Shown here: in pieces, positions 48,027 to 55,254 of the stretch
Layout: every line of letters starts with the position of its first letter
How positions within the stretch are numbered: the stretch's first letter is position 1
Source of the DNA: Gnetum montanum
Taxonomy: Eukaryota > Streptophyta > Gnetopsida > Gnetales > Gnetaceae
Assembly: GCA_015680685.1 (NCBI GenBank)
Contig: MNCI01017913.1
Location: forward strand, 2,205,940 to 2,262,179
Reading direction: 5' to 3'
DNA: 56,240 bases
The notes under the pieces: model-generated
What the model saw: only the letters and a program-made list of their open reading frames with translations
What the model was told of the DNA's origin: nothing
Databases searched by the model: none
Program-made: the position numbers and the translations under genes

Positions 48027-48826
48027 TGATGAGTGGTGAGGTACCCCTATACCCAACCATATGAATACGAGCACGTATGCATGATCTGGTTGAACTCTGT
48101 GGATGGGATAATCATTAGTTCTAAGATAGTTATTGTGCTTCATTGTTCATTTTCTTCCCACATCGATCTAGTGGAAGCTTTGTCACATATGATTTAGTCC
48201 AAAGTGAGGTGTATGATGTAATGTTTTAATGCTACTCCTACTATGAAATGATAATAAAGAGTTGATTAACTAAGGTATGAAATAAATCCTACATTTAACT
48301 TAAGGCGATGAGTATCTAAACCTAATTGTCCATACGCACCTTGGGCTTCATATAATTGCAGCTAGGATTACCAAATGCTAATCGCTATTAGGTTACTAGA
48401 CAATATGCCTATTTGTTCACAATTAGTCGTACTCATTCCACTTAATGATGAGGAATGTAAATAACATTAATTGGAAATGGAAATAAATAAAGACATTGAA
48501 ATTTTACTCTAAGAAAATTACAAATGCAAAGTGGATGCTACAGTGATGTAAATGATCTTGATCTTTATTGCCAAACATGTAATGTGCCCAAGTACATTGC
48601 ACTTGAATAAGGATGTCATGCAACCATACTATAGGCATACACTTGAACTAAAATTGGAAAAACTTCTAACTGACTCTATCTATCTATCTTCTCTCTCTAC
48701 TTCCCCCCTATGTGATACTTATAGGTGAGCATGGCAAAAACAACATTGGATATCTGACATTGCCTATTGACTTTGATATCAGATCCCTGATATCAGAGAC
48801 TCAATATCACTTCGGATGACTCATCA
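48027..48826 (-). repeat. 5' LTR of Ath-B
   Basis: 800 bp, TGATGAGTGGTGAGGTACCC to ACTCATCA. The minus strand has CTATAAGTATCACATAGG as the TATA region (about 48,705-48,725), preceded by two GATATCAG motifs. Confidence 0.9.
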
Positions 48827-48831
48827 CCTTG

Positions 48832-49017
48832 TATGTCCCTCCACCTTATTTGATTGTCTTAATGAAAGATGAAAGTGACATATGGATGATAAGGATCAGT
48901 GTGAGCATAAGGGGTTCTTATTTGCATTAGCATCCCCCATTCTTCTTCATCAATCATTCTATCATTATTTCTTCTTGTCTCCATGGTAGGTGATGGTTGA
49001 TCTTTTTTTGAAGCCAT
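48832..49017 (-). pseudogene. gag of Ath-A, N-terminal piece
   Basis: Starts ATG at 49,015-49,017 (MASKKDQPSPTMETRRNNDR) and runs to the Ath-B target duplication with one stop (about 48,858). The ATG lies about 120 bases after the primer binding site, a usual gag start position. Split from the rest by Ath-B. Confidence 0.65.
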
Positions 49018-49135
49018 ATTATAGTTTTTTAGATGTTACATTTTAAGTGTTCTTTTCTTATGAGTGTAAGGTTTTACTTTGTGTTTCATATACAATGAAC
49101 TTTAAGAAATCAATTACTAAGCATACATTAATGTT

Positions 49136-49154
49136 TCCATAGCAATGACACCAA
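49136..49154 (-). promoter_or_regulatory. Primer binding site of Ath-A (tRNA-Asp type, decayed)
   Basis: Directly after the 5' LTR the minus strand reads TTGGTGTCATTGCTATGGA. The plant tRNA-Asp complement is TGGCGCCGTTGCCGGGGAT, used by Athila-type elements. From the TGG onward, most differences are C/T or G/A changes, chiefly at CpG positions. Confidence 0.65.
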
Positions 49155-49964
49155 TGATGAGTGATGGAGTAATCCAACACCCAACCATACAAGATACGAG
49201 TGTTCACACATAGGCTAGTTAAATTCCATAAATAAGGCAATGTGATTATGCTAGTAATTGGTTTAAGTTCACGATCATTGTCTTCCCACATGAGCTAGTA
49301 GAATCTATGCATGTGGTTTAACTCATGGTGAGGTGTATGATGTGTTGATGTTGTAGGGCCATATTCCTTATAGTACACACAAAGTAAATGAAGTGGTTTC
49401 TAACTCTAAGTAATAGCAAATGAATATAATCTAGCCTAGTGCGATACATCCATTTCTAATTCTCCACACATGTCTTGGACTCATGTAATCGTTACTAGGA
49501 TTACTAAGTATTCTGCTACTGGGAAAACCAAGCAATAATACTACTAGGTTACCAAATGATGACACCTAATATTCAAAATCAATTGTATCCATTCTACTTA
49601 ACAATAGTAAGAGTAAAGTGCATAGAAAGTAAACAATAATTAGTAAGCTAAATGAAAATAGTAAACATTGTTCTAAGTAAGCAGTAAGAAATCTAAGTGA
49701 TGCTACAATGAAGCAAAGTAATCTCGATCTTTATTTTTGATCATGAAACATGTCCAAGTACATTCCACTTGAATAAAGACTCTATTCAGTTACTTAACAT
49801 CACACTACAAGCATACACTCCTAAGTGCTTTAAGTACTAAAATCAAGAAAATAAACTAATAGAATTTCACTAAGTTGGAATAAAAATTGTTCATGGACTA
49901 TGCACCTAAGTGTCATATTTATAGGCCCACACACATCCACAATATTGAATATCCAACATTGTAG
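49155..49964 (-). repeat. 5' LTR of Ath-A
   Basis: 810 bp. The plus-strand left end is TGATGAGTGATGGAGTAATC. The right end is set by the CTTGT duplication and is not a clean CA, so that terminus has decayed. TATA box (minus TATAAATA) at 49,916-49,923. Confidence 0.8.
49916..49923 (-). promoter_or_regulatory. TATA box of Ath-A 5' LTR
   Basis: The minus strand reads CTATAAATATGACACTTAGG. The internal Ath-B promoter reads CTATAAATACAACACTTAGC, a strong match. Confidence 0.7.
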
Positions 49965-49969
49965 CTTGT

Positions 49970-50577
49970 GCCCTAATATCATAGCCATCAAAAAACTAAG
50001 TTTATCACTTATCCTTATTAATTTTTATAACCAACGTATTTTTCTTATAGCAAAATGGATTACAAAGTGTATTAATGAAGATGATGTTTGGATACTCATT
50101 TTAAGAAATAGACTCATGTGAAAAAACACCTAATAATGATATCAATTAGTTTTCTAATAACTTTCTTCACTATCTTCATTTTTCTTAGGCCACTTCGATT
50201 CCTAGTTCTTTAATTCTTAAACAAAATTGGAAGACATGGTCAAGCTTAGTAAATATTGGAATTACAATCATATTACAATTTTAGAAGATATGCTTAAACA
50301 ACTTAGCCCATGGAAGCTTCCTTTTAATGAAAGAGCTATTAATGCATAAAATTTGGATGCACCAACACACAAGGGAAAAACTTATTTAAAGAGGCTATTG
50401 CCTAAGGAGCCTCCCGTATGGGTATGGAAATCCAAGAATAGTCTCAACTAGAAAGGGCTATGTGACATTTCAAAAACAAAATAAATTAAACTATAAAGTT
50501 GGAAGAATTTGAAAAAAATTGTCTTGAATTTTAAGACTCAATATAATAACTAATAAATTTAAATTTTTCCTTGGTTC
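49970..50577 (+). pseudogene. L1-type LINE, 3' part
   Basis: Removing Ath-A and one copy of CTTGT joins 30,969 to 49,970 in one open frame (IERKMNDL to CPNIIAIKKLS). The following INFYNQRIFLIAKWITKCIN matches the L1 C-terminal block 'INxxxxNxALLxKWxWR'. Further C-terminal sequence is broken. No poly(A) tail is identified. Confidence 0.7.
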
Positions 50578-51037
50578 TTGATGCTACCGTTAGGCAGTCA
50601 TTACCAATGTTGCTCGCTATTAAGTAGAAAGATCTCAACTGCCATCGAAGAGGAAGAGAGAGAGATCAAGACACCATCAACCATCACCTTTGATGGTTAC
50701 TGCTGCTTGGACTGGAAGGAAGGAAAGAGGCCATCTTACATTGTTGTCCTTGCACCTGCCATTGCCTAGAGAGAGAGAGAAGGCTCTGCCTCAGTTACTG
50801 TTACCTACCATGCACCCACCATTACTTGTAGCATGTCATCAGTTGCCTACAATAGTGGCACCCACTAATGCATCTATGATGCCTACAAATATGTCTACCA
50901 CTATTCACGCATGTCCAAATCTATCTGCTATTTCATATTTCCTATCTAATACCATGGTTTCTAATCTACCTACCACTATGTGTAGCTCATGCCACATCAA
51001 GGGAGAGAGAAATAGAAACTCCTAAACACCACGCGTA
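50578..51037. other. Unassigned CpG-poor sequence before Tat-3
   Basis: Purine-rich GAGAGAGAGA runs (50,650 and 50,768) and pyrimidine/ACC-rich sequence. Plus-strand ORFs of 63 and 111 codons overlap in different frames without recognisable domains. I do not call a gene. Confidence 0.35.
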
Positions 51038-52457
51038 TGTGCAGTTGATATTACCACACAATCACCAGACATACAACTGCAACACAAACACATCGCCCGA
51101 GGATACTGTAATGACGAAAAACGTCAGCGGCTGGAAACACCGACCGAAATTCCGTGTACACAGCTTTAACCACGGATCCGCGCGAGGGCTAAGCTGGAAA
51201 AACGAATCCGCGGTGCCCTGAACGATCTTGTCGATCAGACAGGGACTTACGGGTCAGTAAAAGCGATGATGATTATGGATTTTTGCATGCCGTGATTTGG
51301 TGCGAGAGATCGTAAAACGGGAAGACAACGATGTAGATGGATCGCTACGAAGATAACGCCAAAACACCGAAAAGATGCTAATCGAGAGGGAAAAAAAAAC
51401 GTGTACGTCGCAAAGATCAAAGATCTATGTTTCAATGCTGGATCGGATGTATGCTTGTGTGTATATTACGTTACAATGGGAGAAAACCCCCAACAACTGG
51501 ATACAAAATGAGCACAAAACAACAAGAAAACTGTCTGGACAGAAGTCTGATCTACCTTGTAGGCCAAAGCTTAGGTGCAGGAATGGTCAAGCTCTGAAGT
51601 CTGTCGATCTTTTGAACGATAGAACCTGCTAACTGGGTGAGACGACTCTGCAATTCCTGTTCTGCTTCTTTGCTTCGGGTAGATCTACTGTTAGGGCTCA
51701 GGCGTGCTGTGTTCTGTTCCTGCTAAAGGATGGTATTTGCAGCGATTACCAAAAGGTTGCTCTTGTTTCTCTGTTCAAGGCGATAAGTGTTCCCTTGCTC
51801 AGAAAATGCTCTTTTCCTCTCGATCTGCTGCCAACAAAAAAGCGATCAGTGCTCTGGTTTGTTAACTTGTCCACTGGCCAACTCCCCAAATCTCTTTTTT
51901 GTATATTTGTCAGCCGGGGTATTTATAGGCCGCGACACGCGCAACCCTGATGATGTGGGCCCGAATGTCGCGGATCCTGTTGACGCGATTCTTTTAAGTC
52001 GAACTGCGACTACGCACAACACGCTCGTTTGCGTGCTATGCGTGTAAAGAGCAAGCCCATGATAGGCGTGTCTCGGCTGCGTTTGCGCTCATTCGCGTTG
52101 TGTTGTGTGTATGAGCTCAACCTTGGTGTAACAACAACGCGCTCAAGATTGTTTTACGCTCATCACGCAGCTGTGCGTGACGAAGCGTAATGAGCGCGTG
52201 CTTGCATTCTGACCTATGCACGAGCACGCATCGCCGCGTAACGTGCGTAAAGATCAGTTGTTTAAGCGTTGCGAGAACAAGTGCCAACCCGTCGTGTTTC
52301 TCTGGATTTTGCTTTTAACTGTCCTGGAGCTTATTACGCTCATTACGCTGTCGTGCGTGATAGAGCGTAAACTTGTCCTTAGACAGATTTGAGGCGCGTT
52401 CTCGCTCAAATTACGAATCTTCGCCTGAGGCTGACCCATAATTTTCACGGTGTTTCA
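51038..52457 (-). repeat. 3' LTR of Tat-3
   Basis: About 1,420 bp, shorter than the 2.2-kb LTRs of Tat-1 and Tat-2. The minus strand begins TGAAACACCGTGAAAATTAT. TATA box at 51,921-51,928. It holds imperfect palindromes such as TTACGCTCATTACGCT paired with TGATAGAGCGTAA (52,332-52,370) and another at 52,150-52,195. Confidence 0.8.
51921..51928 (-). promoter_or_regulatory. TATA box of Tat-3 LTR
   Basis: The minus strand reads CCTATAAATACCCCGGC, the same CTATAAATACCC core as in Tat-1 and Tat-2. Confidence 0.75.
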
Positions 52458-52472
52458 ATGGCCCCTCTTTGT
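52458..52472 (-). promoter_or_regulatory. Polypurine tract of Tat-3
   Basis: The minus strand reads ACAAAGAGGGGCCAT next to the LTR, identical in its last 13 bases to Tat-1 and Tat-2. Confidence 0.85.
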
Positions 52473-52785
52473 TGACGGTTAGAGGGCTTACCCGAAAAAC
52501 GTCAACAAAGAATGCGAAACACCAAATTGGTAGAAGCAAGAACAACGTTCATCCATGACTACTCAGGTGTTGCTCTGTTTACGTAAAAGGAAGGCTGGCG
52601 AGTATGAGAGGTAGAAGGGTGTAACTGGAAACAGGTTCGGGGAAGATGCAAACGGCGTGTTTATTTATGTCAACAGGAATGCTTTCAGACGAGCGTAGCG
52701 CGTCAATCTGAGATATCTCTGTTACAAATTGTAGCAGGAATGCGTGCAAAAAGGAGCATTTCGCATCCCTTTTGCGATTTCTCTG

Positions 52786-53037
52786 CTAGCGTGAGTACGA
52801 AAAATGAAGATTTGTGTATGTGCATGCTACGTATGGGAACTGGGTGGTGGGGAAGAAGGAAACAAGGATTAAGGTTAGACGCGTGTCGGGAAGAAATGTG
52901 TAAAGCTGAGTGGGTGGGTAAACCTGAGCAGCCATTTCAGCATGCTGTTGTACTTCGCCGTTCAGATGGACGCACCTTTGAAAGACGTCCTCCAAGGTAA
53001 ACAACCTGCAACCACAAAAGAAAATGGGGGACACCAT
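52786..53037 (-). CDS. Small ORF in the Tat-3 3' UTR, possible downstream exon
   Basis: 83 codons. The acceptor-like CTTTTGTGGTTGCAG|G falls inside its start (53,006), so the part after it (LFTLEDVFQRCVHLNGEVQQ...) would be a downstream exon. The block EDVFQRCV resembles DGVMQRCI at the same place in Tat-2. The next Met is about 34 codons in. No signal peptide or domain is recognised. It may be untranslated. Confidence 0.3.
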   Translation of the reverse strand: MVSPIFFCGCRLFTLEDVFQRCVHLNGEVQQHAEMAAQVYPPTQLYTFLPDTRLTLILVSFFPTTQFPYVACTYTNLHFSYSR

Positions 53038-54054
53038 TGCTTATGGACAAAAGACGAGGTTCTTGGAACCAATGCTGTCTGATGTTAACCAGAGCTGATG
53101 GACTGTAACTGTTAAGCCGGAGCACTTGAGCGGAGCCGCCAATCCTGATGATTCGGCACTGCATACCTTCGCCAAAAGGCATCAGACGCAGTGCAGCTCA
53201 CTGATTGTACCGGGAACCGGCCAGATGAATTTGGGAAGCCGACGTCTGGTAGCGATGATTGGCGAAGACTCCTGGGGCCATGACCAACGAGGATGTTGTT
53301 GGGGCTCCGACTAACGAGGATAAACTCCCAGAGCTGCTACCATTGCAGCGGGTGCGGTGGCGACATCTCCGAGGGATCAATAAGATGCCTCCTTGCTTGT
53401 CCAAGGAATCAGTAAGGTGCCGGTGGGGTGGTGATGCTGGGACTGTCTCAGTATCCCACCCCGTCTGCTGTGCAGCTGTACACGAATGATCACGCTCGCT
53501 TGAACACGGTAGCGGTCTGTACATCCCAGTTTTAAGTCCTGGTAGACTGCCGTTACTGATTTTAAGTCTCAGCAGACCATGGTCCCAGTTTAAAGTCCGG
53601 GCAGACCGAGAGGTGCTAGTTTTACGTCGTAGCGGACTATGGTAAGGATGGTTTACAGTCTCAGCAGACCATGCTGTGGATGTCAGTTTCATGTCATGAC
53701 CCAGGGACAGATCTGTGCTAGTTTTACGCCTTAGCAGACGACTACCTACCTGTGCCAGTTTAGCGTCGTGACGGACGTGTGCAAAAGATGCCAGTTTCTC
53801 GTCTTGGCGGACCTGTACAACTTTTCTAGTTTTACGTCATAGCGGACGGTTACCATGTACCAGTTTAGCGTCGTGGCGGACGCATGCAAGGCATGCCAGT
53901 TTTACGTCGTAGCGGACGTGCAATGCCAGTTTTACGTCGTAGCGGACGATCAGTGCCAGTTTAATGTCGTAGCGGACGTGCAGTGCCAGTTTTACATCGT
54001 AGCGGACGATCAGTGCCAGTTTTACGTCGTAGCGGACGATTAGTGATGCCATAC
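53006..54054 (-). other. Candidate intron after integrase, Tat-3
   Basis: Minus strand donor-like GACAGCAG|GTATGGCATC starts 24 bases after the integrase stop. Acceptor-like TTTTCTTTTGTGGTTGCAG|G ends it. Length 1,049 bp. Placement relative to integrase, array and LTR matches Tat-1 and Tat-2. Confidence 0.5.
53500..54045 (-). repeat. 30-bp tandem array in 3' UTR of Tat-3
   Basis: The last five or six units (about 53,890-54,045) are near-identical; the minus unit is GTCCGCTACGACGTAAAACTGGCACTGATC-like, 30 bp. Units further from integrase become longer and more degenerate. Because 30 is a multiple of 3, both strands stay open, producing repetitive 'ORFs' that I do not call. Confidence 0.9.
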
Positions 54055-54078
54055 CTGCTGTCGATTCTGTCGTTGCCG

Positions 54079-55254
54079 CTAGATGAAATACCGCTTTAAG
54101 TACACATGATTCAAAGGATTTGCTAACTCGTTGTCGTTGACGCCTGCCAATTTGAACGCTCCGTTGCTGTATGCGTCGGTTACCAAGAAAGGGCCTTCCC
54201 AGTTCGCAGAGAACTTGTCTACTGGTTCACGCACGGCCTTGAGAACTAGGTCTCCTTTCTTGATCAGACGCTGCTGAAGGTTATGATGATGCTTTTGCTT
54301 TTGTTTATCCTGATATTTCTCAATTGCCTCAAGAGCCTGTATCTGCTTCTCTTCCAATGACTCCAAGTCCATTATTCGAGCCTCGATGTGTTGAGCCTCA
54401 TTTATAGTGGTGGAGAGGACCATTCTCAGAGAAGGAATTTGCAACTCGAGAGGTAGCACCGCCTCAGATCCGTAAACCAGGCCATAGGGCGTACTACCTG
54501 AAGCTATTCTACACGTAGTACGATATGCCCATAGCACGTAGAGGATCTGCTCATGCCACCGCCTTTTGTTGCCGTCGAGCATTTTCTTGAGTAAATTGAT
54601 GATTATCTTGTTTGATGCTTCAGCTTGACCATTTGCCTGCGGGTAATAAGGGGAGGAAAAGGACTGCCTGATGCCTAGGTTGTCACAGAAGGATTTGGTA
54701 TCCACGCTACTAAACTGTGGCCCATTGTCGGTCACAATAGTCATTGGGAGACCAAATCGGGTTACAATGTTATCCAAGATGAAATGGCAAACCTGTTGGG
54801 ATGTAATTTTCCGCAGGGGGACAGCTTCTACCCACTTCGTGAAGTACTCGGTAGCGGTAATGATGAAGCTATGTCCTGCGGAAGATTTTGGCGTGATGGG
54901 TCCTATAATGTCAAGTCCCCATCGTTGGAATGGCCATGTTATCTGTGTGGTGTGCAACTCTGTGGGTGACACGTGGATGAGGTTTGCGTGACGTTGACAC
55001 GTGTCACAGGTCTTAACCTTTGTCAAACAATCTCTTTCCATGCGTGGCCAGTAGTACCCTAAGCGACGGATTTTTAGGGCCATAGCCCGTGGTGCTACGT
55101 GGCCGCCGCACAGTCCCTCGTGAACCTCGCTAACGATGTGTTGTGCTTGGTCTGCGTTAACGCAGGTGAGCAATACGCCATCAAAGGAGCGTCTGCAGAG
55201 AGTGCTGTCTCCGATGATGACGTAGTGCCTAGCGCGTTTACGGGTTGCGTCTTT
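54079..55254 (-). CDS. Integrase of Tat-3 pol
   Basis: Open without stops; the ATG-initiated part is 55,173-54,079 (364 residues), but in the element it is the end of a polyprotein. Zinc site H18-x6-H25-x30-C56-x2-C59. Catalytic triad D88 (GLDIIGPIT), D149 (IVTDNGPQFSS), E185 (NGQAEASNK), a D-D-35-E spacing. C-terminal GPF motif (NWEGPFLV). It inserts element cDNA into the genome. The only break between it and RNase H is one TAA at 55,255-55,257. All catalytic residues are intact, unlike in Tat-1. Confidence 0.9.
   Translation of the reverse strand, partial: KDATRKRARHYVIIGDSTLCRRSFDGVLLTCVNADQAQHIVSEVHEGLCGGHVAPRAMALKIRRLGYYWPRMERDCLTKVKTCDTCQRHANLIHVSPTELHTTQITWPFQRWGLDIIGPITPKSSAGHSFIITATEYFTKWVEAVPLRKITSQQVCHFILDNIVTRFGLPMTIVTDNGPQFSSVDTKSFCDNLGIRQSFSSPYYPQANGQAEASNKIIINLLKKMLDGNKRRWHEQILYVLWAYRTTCRIASGSTPYGLVYGSEAVLPLELQIPSLRMVLSTTINEAQHIEARIMDLESLEEKQIQALEAIEKYQDKQKQKHHHNLQQRLIKKGDLVLKAVREPVDKFSANWEGPFLVTDAYSNGAFKLAGVNDNELANPLNHVYLKRYFI

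Larger units (their letters stand above)
40019..48826 (-). mobile_element. Ath-B: Athila-like, pol-less LTR element nested in Ath-A gag
   Basis: LTRs 40,019-40,838 and 48,027-48,826; termini TGATGAGT and ACTCATCA are perfect inverted repeats. Exact target duplication CCTTG at 40,014-40,018 and 48,827-48,831. About 8.8 kb. Transcription order: 5' LTR (right), gag, spacer with promoter, ORFX, 3' LTR (left). No RT or integrase motif. LTRs differ less from each other than the Ath-A LTRs do, consistent with later insertion. Confidence 0.9.
30970..49964 (-). mobile_element. Ath-A: Athila-like, pol-less LTR element (host of nested Ath-B)
   Basis: Minus orientation. The 5' LTR is 49,155-49,964 and the 3' LTR remnant 30,970-31,545. 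Target duplication CTTGT at 30,965-30,969 and 49,965-49,969. Excluding Ath-B it is about 10.2 kb. Content in transcription order: primer site, gag, zinc-finger-like block, protease, a 2.5-kb spacer with promoter, ORFX, 3' LTR. No RT, RNase H or integrase motif is found on either strand. Confidence 0.85.

Noticed and set aside
50578-51025. Host gene with exons (63- and 111-codon ORFs)
   Set aside because: Overlapping frames, GA-rich low complexity and no recognisable domain.
53198-53692. 164-codon minus-strand ORF in the Tat-3 3' UTR
   Set aside because: It lies within the candidate intron and has no counterpart that I can see in Tat-1 or Tat-2; CpG-rich sequence easily gives long open frames.
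53500-54045. CRISPR-like array of 30-bp repeats
   Set aside because: Units are directly adjacent with no unique spacers, degenerate toward one end, and lie in a retrotransposon 3' UTR of a plant.
53837-54052. Repetitive ORFs on both strands (VRYDVKLAL / FYVVADDQCQ type)
   Set aside because: They are by-products of a 30-bp tandem array, whose unit is a multiple of three; no start context and the element's own coding ends before it.
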